Program-made: the position numbers and the translations under genes
NCBI RefSeq assembly: GCF_900547205.1
Contig: NZ_URFY01000109.1
Location: 1 to 5,269 of the forward strand
Reading direction: 5' to 3'
Source of the DNA: an uncultured Bacteroides sp.
Lineage (GTDB): Bacteria; Bacteroidota; Bacteroidia; Bacteroidales; Bacteroidaceae
DNA: 5,269 nt
The notes under the pieces: model-generated
What the model was told of the DNA's origin: nothing
What the model saw: the letters and a program-made list of their open reading frames with translations, nothing else
Databases searched by the model: none
Shown here: positions 1 through 5,269 of the stretch, one piece after another
Position numbering within the stretch: position 1 is the stretch's first letter
Layout of the letters: every line of letters starts with the position of its first letter

Positions 1-1394
1 GTGTGGAGCAATGAGCCGTCGGTTGCATACACATCGTTCGAGTAGTGGAGATGTACCGGATAGATGGGTGCAATTTTTCGTGTGAAGAAAAATGCGTTGG
101 ACATTGAGGTGCTCTGTGAGCTTCCGGTGGCTCCCATATCCCAGTTGGTTTTCTGGTTTGTGCCGGCAAGTGATAGACCTGTCTTGAGCCATGGGCGAGG
201 GGTGAAGTCTGCGCTAAGCATTCCGCTCAGGCGGTTGAAGTCACTCTTGCGGGTGTATCCATCCTCCTTGAGGTATCCCAGGGAAAAGCGTATCCGGCTC
301 TTTTCGTTGCCGGATTCTCCACTTAGGTTGTATTCTTGGCGGTGTCCGTTGCGCATGTAGGGGGTGTACCAGTCAAGGTCATCCTTGTATCCGTCCAAAA
401 TCTGTGCGTCGGACACCAGATGCCCGTTTCCGTCGAAAAGTTCATTGTCGGCTTTGTTGTAGATGTTGATGCCTACTTTGCTGATAATGTCGTTGTTGGC
501 AGCAGTGGTGGCTTCTTCCGGCGTACTGCCGTTGCTGATAAGCTGGTTGCGGTATCCTTGCCATATCGTTTCCATAAATTGGTTGGCATTCATGCGTTTG
601 TAGTCGCTTTGCCCGCGTGCACTGAAGCCGTGGCGGATATCCAGTTGTAGTGAGAATCCTTCGCTTTCAGCCTTTTTCGTAGTGATGAGAATCACCCCGT
701 TGGAGGCACGACTACCATACAGGGCGCACGAAGCAGCATCTTTCAGCACACTTATGCTTTCTATGTCTGCCGGATTGAGGTCGGTTATCCATCCTGTGTA
801 AATCATACCATCCACTACAAATAGCGGCTTGTTGCTGCCGTTTACCGAGCTGTATCCCCGAATACGGACTTCCGCTTCAGCACCCGGCTGGCCTATTCCA
901 TCGATAACTTGCACTCCCGGCACCAATCCGTTCAGGACGGAAGTGGCGGAGCTAATCGGGCGTAGTTCTATATCTTTGCTGTTCACCACGGATACGGCTC
1001 CGGTGATTGACTTCCTCTGGGCATGGCCGTAGGCAACCTGCACCTGTACTTCGTCCAGTTCGTTCGCGTCTTGATGTAGCTTGATTTCCATTATATTATG
1101 GCGTACGGGCACCTCAATAGTGCGGTATCCTATGTAGGAAACTGTCAGCAGTTGTTGTTCGGGGAGGGGGTGGTCAAAGGAGAACTTTCCATTCAAGTCT
1201 GATATGCAGCCTTTTTGAGAACCTTTTACTGTGATGGAAGCGCCTACTAATGGCTCTCCACTTTCTGCATCAGTGACAATTCCGGTCGTGTTTCTTGTTT
1301 GGGCATTGGTCCAGGCAATGAGCAAGAATAAACATATGTATATAAGCCCTGCTTTTTTGAGTATACAATACCTCCTTTGTTCTATAATTCTCAT
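1..1394 (-). CDS. SusC-like TonB-linked outer-membrane receptor, N-terminal part (runs off left edge)
   Basis: Reading the minus strand from the ATG at 1394 gives 464 uninterrupted codons to the window edge, under half of the usual ~1000 residues of the family. SusC proteins form outer-membrane barrels that, with a SusD lipoprotein lid, import oligosaccharides using TonB energy. A signal peptide with core LIYICLFLLIAW ends near residues 29-32 (TNAQ). Next comes a carboxypeptidase-regulatory-like beta domain (about 37-107), then a TonB-box/plug start at LDEVQVQVAYG (113-123). The plug holds VRIRGYSSVNGSNKPLFVVDG and the SusC signature LKDAASCALYGSRASNGVILITTKK region (217-241). The first barrel strands follow. 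No STN domain precedes the plug, so ECF-sigma/anti-sigma signalling through this receptor is not expected. ATG 1394 is the first in-frame start, since a TAA lies two codons upstream. It is divergent from kduI, suggesting a shared uronate-polymer PUL. The substrate cannot be inferred. Confidence 0.95.
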   Translation of the reverse strand, partial: MRIIEQRRYCILKKAGLIYICLFLLIAWTNAQTRNTTGIVTDAESGEPLVGASITVKGSQKGCISDLNGKFSFDHPLPEQQLLTVSYIGYRTIEVPVRHNIMEIKLHQDANELDEVQVQVAYGHAQRKSITGAVSVVNSKDIELRPISSATSVLNGLVPGVQVIDGIGQPGAEAEVRIRGYSSVNGSNKPLFVVDGMIYTGWITDLNPADIESISVLKDAASCALYGSRASNGVILITTKKAESEGFSLQLDIRHGFSARGQSDYKRMNANQFMETIWQGYRNQLISNGSTPEEATTAANNDIISKVGINIYNKADNELFDGNGHLVSDAQILDGYKDDLDWYTPYMRNGHRQEYNLSGESGNEKSRIRFSLGYLKEDGYTRKSDFNRLSGMLSADFTPRPWLKTGLSLAGTNQKTNWDMGATGSSQSTSMSNAFFFTRKIAPIYPVHLHYSNDVYATDGSLLH

Positions 1395-1444
1395 AAATTA
1401 TATAAATTGATATGGTTCGCTGATGTTTGTTTGTTATGTGCGTA

Positions 1445-1476
1445 CAAAACTAATCTTTTGCAATTTATGTTATAAA
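1445..1476 (-). promoter_or_regulatory. Predicted Bacteroides-type promoter for the susC-like gene
   Basis: On the minus strand a -33-like TTTA (1476-1473) is followed by exactly 20 bases and then TAGTTTTG (1452-1445), a full match to the Bacteroides -7 consensus TAnnTTTG. The -33 box matches TTTG at three of four bases. Transcription would start around 1438-1440, leaving a leader of roughly 45 bases before the ATG at 1394. This is a motif match only. Confidence 0.6.
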
Positions 1477-1635
1477 CTCTGTTATTTCATTTAGAGAACT
1501 TTAACTGTGCAGGTACGCTCATCTCTTTGAATCGTATTATAGTTCGTTAAAAAGGAGTACATTACATCGATAATGGACGTTTTTGATGGATAATTGGAAC
1601 AAAATTGCAAGGTAAACCCGTTTTCTTTTACTATT

Positions 1636-1667
1636 TTTGCATCGTGTACGTAAACGACGTACGTTTG
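1636..1667 (+). promoter_or_regulatory. Predicted Bacteroides-type promoter of the kduI-kduD operon
   Basis: TTTG (1636-1639), a 20-base spacer, and TACGTTTG (1660-1667) match the Bacteroides primary-sigma consensus TTTG-N(19-21)-TAnnTTTG at every specified base. Transcription would begin near 1672-1676, giving a leader of about 30-35 bases before the kduI ATG at 1707. An overlapping TATTTTTG at 1632-1639 also matches the -7 pattern, but it lacks a well-spaced upstream box, so it is the weaker reading. Confidence 0.7.
1646..1666. promoter_or_regulatory. Dyad overlapping the kduI promoter, probable repressor operator
   Basis: GTACGT (1646-1651) and ACGTAC (1657-1662) form a perfect 6-bp inverted repeat around AAACG. 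An overlapping dyad pairs AAACG (1652-1656) with CGTTT (1662-1666). The site lies in the spacer and runs into the -7 box, the usual place for a repressor. CG-centred dyads of this size resemble LacI-family operators, and LacI-type regulators of uronate catabolism are known in bacteria. Assigning this site to such a regulator is inference, because no regulator gene is in the window. Confidence 0.45.
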
Positions 1668-1706
1668 GAACAGAAAGCTTATTCAATAATAATTAATAAA
1701 TAAGGT

Positions 1707-2549
1707 ATGAAAACGAACTATGAAATTCGCTATGCTGCGCATCCGGAGGATGCAAAAAGTTATGATACACAGAGAATCCGCAGAGATTTCTTAATCGAAA
1801 AGATATTTGTCCCCAATGAAGTGAATATGGTATATTCCATGTACGACCGTATGGTGGTAGGTGGTGCGCTTCCGGTAGGAGAGGTGCTGGCGCTCGAAGC
1901 AATCGACCCGTTGAAAGCTCCATTCTTTCTCACCCGTCGCGAAATGGGTATCTACAATGTAGGCGGCCCCGGTATTGTGAAAGCTGGCGATGCCGTATTC
2001 GAACTGGACTTTAAAGAAGCACTTTATCTGGGTTCGGGCGACCGTGAAGTGATTTTTGAGAGCAAAGACGCTACTCATCCCGCTAAATTCTATTTCAACT
2101 CACTGACTGCACACCGCAACTACCCCGACCGCAAGGTGACGAAAGCCGATGCCATAGTAGCCGAAATGGGCTCTCTGGAAGGCTCCAATCATCGTAATAT
2201 CAACAAGATGTTGGTCAATCAAGTGCTTCCTACTTGTCAACTACAGATGGGCATGACCGAGCTTGCTCCGGGAAGCGTATGGAACACGATGCCCGCTCAC
2301 GTTCACAGCCGCCGTATGGAAGCCTATTTCTACTTTGAAATTCCCGAAGACCAAGCCATCTGCCACTTTATGGGCGAAGTGGAAGAGACGCGCCACGTGT
2401 GGATGAAAGGCGATCAAGCGGTTCTTTCGCCCGAATGGTCTATCCACTCGGCAGCAGCTACCCACAACTATACCTTTATCTGGGGTATGGGCGGCGAGAA
2501 CCTCGACTATGGCGATCAGGACTTCTCCTTGATTACAGACTTGAAATAA
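1707..2549 (+). CDS. kduI: 5-dehydro-4-deoxy-D-glucuronate isomerase (KduI, EC 5.3.1.17)
   Basis: This cytoplasmic enzyme converts 5-keto-4-deoxyuronate, formed from the unsaturated ends left by polysaccharide lyases, to 3-deoxy-D-glycero-2,5-hexodiulosonate. The 280-residue product is the family's normal length (E. coli KduI is 278). It aligns throughout with the E. coli protein as I remember it, for example at RRDFLIEKIFV, YDRMVVGG, AKFYFN, TCQLQMGMTELAPGSVWNTM and WSIHS. The four zinc ligands known from E. coli (His196, His198, Glu203, His245) correspond here to His198, His200, Glu205 and His247, all present in the cupin-like C-terminal half. The ATG at 1707 is firm because an in-frame TAA lies two codons upstream. 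The ribosome site is only AAGG touching the ATG, normal for Bacteroides. It is first in an operon with kduD, 39 bases downstream. Confidence 0.97.
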   Translation: MKTNYEIRYAAHPEDAKSYDTQRIRRDFLIEKIFVPNEVNMVYSMYDRMVVGGALPVGEVLALEAIDPLKAPFFLTRREMGIYNVGGPGIVKAGDAVFELDFKEALYLGSGDREVIFESKDATHPAKFYFNSLTAHRNYPDRKVTKADAIVAEMGSLEGSNHRNINKMLVNQVLPTCQLQMGMTELAPGSVWNTMPAHVHSRRMEAYFYFEIPEDQAICHFMGEVEETRHVWMKGDQAVLSPEWSIHSAAATHNYTFIWGMGGENLDYGDQDFSLITDLK

Positions 2550-2588
2550 ACAACTACAATAATATCCTTAATTTAACAACAAAAAATT

Positions 2589-3392
2589 ATGAATCAGTAT
2601 TTGAATTTTTCTTTGGAAGGCAAAGTAGCTCTCGTTACAGGTGCTTCTTACGGTATCGGTTTTGCAATCGCTTCTGCTTATGCAGAACAAGGCGCTACTA
2701 TTTGTTTCAACGATATCAATCAGGAGTTGGTAGACAAAGGTATGGCTGCATATGCCGAAAAAGGAATTAAGGCTCACGGTTATGTATGCGACGTGACAGA
2801 CGAACCGGCTGTTCAGGCTATGGTTGCTACAATCGCCAAAGAAGTAGGTACAATTGATATTCTAGTTAACAATGCAGGTATTATCCGCCGCGTTCCTATG
2901 CACGAGATGGAAGCTGCTGATTTCCGTCGTGTGATTGATATCGACCTGAATGCTCCGTTCATCGTTTCTAAGGCTGTTCTCCCTTCAATGATGGAAAAAC
3001 GTGCCGGTAAAATCATTAATATCTGCTCTATGATGTCTGAACTGGGACGTGAAACTGTATCGGCTTATGCTGCCGCTAAGGGTGGTCTGAAGATGCTGAC
3101 TCGCAATATCTGCTCTGAATATGGTGAATACAACATCCAGTGCAATGGCATCGGCCCGGGCTACATCGCAACTCCACAAACTGCTCCTCTTCGCGAGAAA
3201 CAAGCAGACGGAAGCCGTCACCCGTTCGATTCATTCATCACTGCCAAGACTCCGGCCGGTCGCTGGTTGGACCCAGAAGAACTTACCGGTCCTGCTGTAT
3301 TCCTGGCTTCTGAGGCTTCTAACGCTGTCAACGGTCACATTCTTTATGTAGATGGCGGTATCCTCGCTTATATCGGAAAGCAACCGAAATAA
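2589..3392 (+). CDS. kduD: SDR-family 2-dehydro-3-deoxy-D-gluconate 5-dehydrogenase (KduD-type)
   Basis: This is a 267-residue classical short-chain dehydrogenase/reductase. Visible motifs are the cofactor loop TGASYGIG (17-24), NNAG (94-97), and a catalytic tetrad Asn121, Ser147, Tyr160, Lys164 with the YAAAK pattern. Asp42 after the second strand suggests NAD(H) preference, by family knowledge. It probably reduces the KduI product to 2-keto-3-deoxygluconate in the cytoplasm. Relatives are often labelled gluconate 5-dehydrogenase, and sequence alone does not separate the two. Its position 39 bases behind kduI favours the KduD role. It is about 14 residues longer than E. coli KduD (253), with extra residues in the substrate loop (about 195-220) and at the C-terminus. 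The ATG at 2589 is the first start after an in-frame TAA at 2574. A terminator-like hairpin follows 23 bases after the stop codon. Confidence 0.9.
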   Translation: MNQYLNFSLEGKVALVTGASYGIGFAIASAYAEQGATICFNDINQELVDKGMAAYAEKGIKAHGYVCDVTDEPAVQAMVATIAKEVGTIDILVNNAGIIRRVPMHEMEAADFRRVIDIDLNAPFIVSKAVLPSMMEKRAGKIINICSMMSELGRETVSAYAAAKGGLKMLTRNICSEYGEYNIQCNGIGPGYIATPQTAPLREKQADGSRHPFDSFITAKTPAGRWLDPEELTGPAVFLASEASNAVNGHILYVDGGILAYIGKQPK

Positions 3393-3415
3393 TGTGATAT
3401 AGGAGACAAACGACG

Positions 3416-3470
3416 ATAAGGTGACAGGATGGGAGGGAGTATGCTCTTTTCGTCTGTCACCTTATTCTTT
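3416..3470 (+). terminator. Intrinsic-terminator-like hairpin between kduD and the DUF4861 gene
   Basis: ATAAGGTGACAG (3416-3427) is perfectly complementary to CTGTCACCTTAT (3454-3465). Inside, an 8-pair stem with GU pairs (3432-3439 with 3444-3451, loop TATG) caps the structure after a small internal loop. The outer A-U pairs run into a T-rich tail ending TTCTTTT at 3470. This looks like a real terminator. The next gene starts only 35 bases later with no visible promoter, so the hairpin probably acts as a partial terminator or attenuator, or as an mRNA-end stabiliser for kduI-kduD. Confidence 0.75.
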
Positions 3471-3504
3471 TATGAAGAAACAAATTTTAATGGAGAGAAC
3501 AATC

Positions 3505-4746
3505 ATGAAAAAGATATTAATACTGTTTGCTGTCGCGTCGCTGAGCTTTGCTTCTTGTGCGGATAGTAAACAGGCGATGACGGTCACAGTGACCAATCCT
3601 TTGGCTCTGGAGCGCACGGGGGAGATGGTTGAAGTACCGATGAGTGATGTTGTTGCCAAGCTGAAACTGGCGGATACGGCGCAAATTGTAGTACTTGACG
3701 TCAACGGGCAGCAAGTGCCTTATCAGGTGACGTATGATGAAAAAGTAGTATTTCCGGTGACGGTAGAAGCTAATGAGGTGGTTACGTATACCATTCAGTC
3801 GGGTTCGCCGGAGCCTTTCAATGTAATTGCCTGCGGTAAGCAATATCCCGAACGCCTTGACGACCTTGCTTGGGAGAATGACTTGGCTGGTTTCCGCGCC
3901 TATGGCCCTGCTTTGCAGCAGCGTGGCGAACGTGGGTTTGGCTACGACCTGTTTACGAAGTATAATACTACGGAACCAATTCTTGAAGGACTTTATGCCG
4001 AAGAATTGAATGCAGAAAAGCGTGCGAAGATAGCCGAACTGAGAAAGACTGATCCTAAAGCCGCTGCCGAGTTGGGACGTGCTATTTCTTATCATATCGA
4101 CCACGGTTACGGCATGGATTGCTACGCCGTAGGTCCTACGTTGGGTGCTGGAACTTCTGCCTTGATGGCTGGCGACACGATTATCTATCCTTACTGCTAC
4201 AGCACACAGGAAATTCTCGATAACGGCCCGCTACGTTTCACGGTGAAGTTGGAATTTAATCCGTTGGTAGTGCGCGGTGATTCTAACGTGTTGGAAACAC
4301 GCGTTATTTCATTGGATGCAGGGTCTTACCTCAATAAAACGGTTATTTCGTACACCAATCTGAAAGAGGCAATGCCCGTGACTACCGGAATCGTATTGCG
4401 CGAACCGGACGGAACGGTCATGGCGGATGCTGAAAATGGTTATATTACTTACGTTGACCCTACTACTGACCGGAGTGGTGGAAACGGCAAGATATTTGTT
4501 GGCGCTGCTTTTCCTGCACAGGTGAAAGATGCTAAAGTAGTTCTTTTTGCGGAAAAGGAGAAGAAAGAACGTGGCGGTGCCGACGGTCATGTGTTGGCTA
4601 TCAGCGAATATGAACCGGGCTCGGAGTATACTTATTACTGGGGTTTTGCCTGGGATAAGGCTGCTATTAAGACTGTGGATGCTTGGAATGATTATATGGG
4701 GCAGTATGCGCAGAAGGTACGCGCACCTCTATCTGTGAAGTATTAA
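3505..4746 (+). CDS. DUF4861-type secreted protein, probable lipoprotein, function unknown
   Basis: I recognise the family (DUF4861, frequent in Bacteroidota PULs) from PERLDDLAWENDLAGFRAYGP (115-135), YHIDHGYGMDCYAVGPTLGAG (196-216) and YYWGFAWDK (377-385), but I know no reaction for it. The 413-residue product starts with a signal peptide, MKKILILFAVASLSFAS, then Cys18. This is a loose lipobox (FASC), so acylation is probable and location is periplasmic or outer-membrane. The rest is rich in predicted beta strands, with a charged helical stretch at about 165-192. Conserved-looking polar clusters (Glu124, Asp126, His197, Asp199, His200, Asp205) are candidates for an active site. The ATG at 3505 is preferred because GGAG (3492-3495) sits 9 bases upstream and a clean signal peptide follows. 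In-frame ATGs at 3472 and 3490 are possible alternatives. Placement behind kduI-kduD suggests processing of unsaturated or acidic sugars, which is inference. Confidence 0.85.
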   Translation: MKKILILFAVASLSFASCADSKQAMTVTVTNPLALERTGEMVEVPMSDVVAKLKLADTAQIVVLDVNGQQVPYQVTYDEKVVFPVTVEANEVVTYTIQSGSPEPFNVIACGKQYPERLDDLAWENDLAGFRAYGPALQQRGERGFGYDLFTKYNTTEPILEGLYAEELNAEKRAKIAELRKTDPKAAAELGRAISYHIDHGYGMDCYAVGPTLGAGTSALMAGDTIIYPYCYSTQEILDNGPLRFTVKLEFNPLVVRGDSNVLETRVISLDAGSYLNKTVISYTNLKEAMPVTTGIVLREPDGTVMADAENGYITYVDPTTDRSGGNGKIFVGAAFPAQVKDAKVVLFAEKEKKERGGADGHVLAISEYEPGSEYTYYWGFAWDKAAIKTVDAWNDYMGQYAQKVRAPLSVKY

Positions 4747-4764
4747 TCTATTTCATATAGAATG

Positions 4765-4778
4765 CTCATTTCAATGAG
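4765..4778 (+). repeat. Small hairpin just after the DUF4861 gene
   Basis: CTCATT and AATGAG form a perfect 6-bp inverted repeat around TC, 18 bases after the stop codon and just before the main terminator. It may help protect the transcript 3' end or be incidental. Confidence 0.4.
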
Positions 4779-4783
4779 AATTG

Positions 4784-4812
4784 TAAGCCGCAATTTTGCG
4801 GCTTATTTTTTT
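4784..4812 (+). terminator. Rho-independent terminator of the kdu/DUF4861 unit
   Basis: TAAGCCGCAA (4784-4793) pairs perfectly with TTGCGGCTTA (4796-4805) around a very short centre, so the functional loop is probably AATTTT on a GCCGC/GCGGC stem. Seven T residues (4806-4812) follow directly. It lies 37 bases past the DUF4861 stop codon and marks the end of the rightward transcription unit. Being symmetrical, it could also stop leftward transcription weakly through the upstream A residues, but there is no long T tract on that side. Confidence 0.92.
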
Positions 4813-4835
4813 GTGTATTTATGTTAGATATAGCT

Positions 4836-4874
4836 TGGTAGAATGTGGGTATCGAATAATGAGTGGTAGAATGT
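4836..4874. repeat. Two copies of an 11-bp direct repeat
   Basis: TGGTAGAATGT occurs at 4836-4846 and again at 4864-4874, a 28-base period. The copies are exact, but only two are present and the sequence between them is not otherwise repeated. A chance pair or a leftover of a small duplication is possible. Confidence 0.4.
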
Positions 4875-5084
4875 ACTTTATATATTCTAATATTGATCCG
4901 GATAATCAAAGTATCTATCGTTTAGGGCTTCTTTGAGTACTACTATCCTTAAGAAATCACTGAAAAGTATAAAAACCGCATAGTGGCATACATTGAAAAT
5001 CACCCTGATTTAGTAGAAAATATTAGATATAATGCAGTATTAATATTGCTTACAGGGGTGAAATGCGGTTTTATTGAGAGTTAG
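4859..5084 (+). pseudogene. Possible decayed small ORF of unknown family
   Basis: From ATG 4859 the frame reads MSGRMYFIYSNIDPDNQS and on to a TGA at 4934-4936. Dropping one G from the GGG at 4925-4927 would shift into a frame reading GFFEYYYP, then a TAA at 4950, then 43 open codons (EITEKYKNRIVAYIENHPDL and onward) to TAG at 5082. The amino-acid make-up is protein-like in both pieces, and one frameshift plus one stop would join them. I do not recognise a family. The second half overlaps nested inverted repeats, which offers a rival explanation, and AT-rich DNA can give such frames by chance. Confidence 0.3.
4972..5072. repeat. Three nested inverted repeats, possible structured RNA or small mobile-element relic
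   Basis: AAAACCGCAT (4972-4981) is the exact reverse complement of ATGCGGTTTT (5063-5072). Inside it, CACCCTG (5001-5007) pairs with CAGGGGTG (5053-5060) with one bulged G. Inside that, AATATTA (5019-5025) pairs exactly with TAATATT (5041-5047), leaving a 15-base loop. All three arms are nested in order. The left side has a 19-base unpaired stretch against 2 bases on the right, so the fold is asymmetric. No terminal target-site duplication is evident. Confidence 0.45.
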
Positions 5085-5106
5085 TATGGTATTTGAATAG
5101 TTAATA

Positions 5107-5120
5107 AAGACAAATGTCTT
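5107..5120. repeat. Short palindrome
   Basis: AAGACA and TGTCTT form a perfect 6-bp inverted repeat around AA, embedded in AT-rich DNA. It could be a protein-binding site for a gene to the right, but there is no clear promoter next to it. Confidence 0.3.
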
Positions 5121-5253
5121 AATAACGATATTTAACTTATGCGTTCCAGAGGATAAGCAGCGCCTGTTTTTCAGTCTGTAATTTTTAGATTTAGTCTTGT
5201 GTTTTGATGATTATTGCGGCATTTGTGTTTATATATATTATTCTATAATATTT

Positions 5254-5268
5254 AGTTCTTGCAGAACT
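5254..5268. repeat. Inverted repeat at the right window edge
   Basis: AGTTCT (5254-5259) and AGAACT (5263-5268) flank TGC. The window ends one base later, so it cannot be decided whether this is part of a larger hairpin, a terminator for a leftward-pointing neighbour, or a binding site. Confidence 0.3.
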
Positions 5269-5269
5269 T

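Larger units (their letters stand above)
1395..1706. other. Divergent intergenic control region between the susC-like gene and kduI
   Basis: This 312-bp AT-rich spacer separates the two divergent transcription units. It holds a leftward promoter at 1445-1476 and a rightward promoter at 1636-1667, each listed separately. The stretch between them (about 1477-1635) contains no convincing ORF and no further TAnnTTTG box on the plus strand. It is long enough to bind regulators serving both sides, but I see no clear dyad in it. Confidence 0.8.
4813..5269. other. AT-rich region without an intact gene
   Basis: No complete ORF with coding character is present on either strand. The region holds a possible decayed ORF (4859-5084), nested inverted repeats (4972-5072), a short direct repeat pair (4836-4874) and two small palindromes (5107-5120, 5254-5268), each described separately. 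No TAnnTTTG promoter box is evident on the plus strand and I see no tRNA. Confidence 0.7.

Noticed and set aside
64..1032. Plus-strand ORFs of 67-104 codons across the left end
   Set aside because: They lie opposite the continuous minus-strand susC-like frame, which shows clear family motifs throughout, and their translations show no recognisable features.
1573..1593. Short upstream ORF (MDVFDG) in the divergent spacer
   Set aside because: It has six codons, lies upstream of the predicted kduI transcription start, and has no support beyond a nearby AAGGAG that is poorly spaced.
2399..2770. A 123-codon plus-strand ORF bridging kduI and kduD
   Set aside because: It is out of frame with both genes. 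Both have intact catalytic motifs and full lengths, so no fusion or extra gene is needed.
3441..3569. Possible leader peptide from ATG 3441 behind the purine-rich GGGAGGGAG, overlapping the terminator hairpin
   Set aside because: The purine run is too close to the ATG, the peptide has no run of a regulatory codon, and it is simply an out-of-frame reading into the signal-peptide region.
3517..4104. A 195-codon minus-strand ORF
   Set aside because: It is antisense to the DUF4861 gene, whose family motifs are clear, and the translation looks like a shadow with no domain or ribosome site.
4972..5072. CRISPR or tandem array at the right end
   Set aside because: The repeats are inverted and nested, not regularly spaced direct repeats, and no cas gene is present.
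5040..5190. Open minus-strand frame of about 50 codons at the right end
   Set aside because: It has no ATG or ribosome site and its translation does not resemble a known protein. It is probably chance in AT-rich DNA.

Overview
The window looks like a piece of a Bacteroides-type chromosome (phylum Bacteroidota). The evidence is a SusC-like outer-membrane receptor, promoters of the Bacteroides TTTG / TAnnTTTG type, weak or absent Shine-Dalgarno sites, and moderate GC in the genes with AT-rich spacers. The content fits one end of a polysaccharide utilization locus (PUL) aimed at a uronic-acid polymer such as pectin, alginate or a glycosaminoglycan. No lyase, SusD or sensor gene lies inside the window, so the substrate cannot be named.

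Layout. Bases 1-1394 (minus strand) hold the first 464 codons of a SusC-like TonB-dependent receptor that runs off the left edge. A 312-bp divergent spacer (1395-1706) carries a promoter for each side. The rightward promoter matches the Bacteroides consensus very well and has a dyad between and over its two boxes, a likely repressor site. Rightward on the plus strand come kduI (1707-2549), kduD (2589-3392) and a DUF4861-type secreted protein, probably a lipoprotein (3505-4746). A strong intrinsic-terminator-like hairpin (3416-3470) separates kduD from the third gene. A second, very clear terminator (4784-4812) closes the unit. Bases 4813-5269 hold no intact gene. They contain a possible decayed ORF, a set of three nested inverted repeats, and small palindromes.

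How the genes work together. Polysaccharide lyases leave 4,5-unsaturated uronates, which become 5-keto-4-deoxyuronate. KduI isomerises this and KduD reduces the product to 2-keto-3-deoxygluconate (KDG), which enters central metabolism by phosphorylation and aldol cleavage with enzymes not present here. The SusC-like protein would import the oligosaccharides. The DUF4861 protein has an export signal, so it most likely acts in the periplasm or on the outer membrane upstream of the cytoplasmic steps. Its reaction is unknown to me and it is the least understood gene in the window. No clearly new multi-gene system is visible. The best leads are the DUF4861 gene, the terminator in front of it, and the structured intergenic DNA at the right end.
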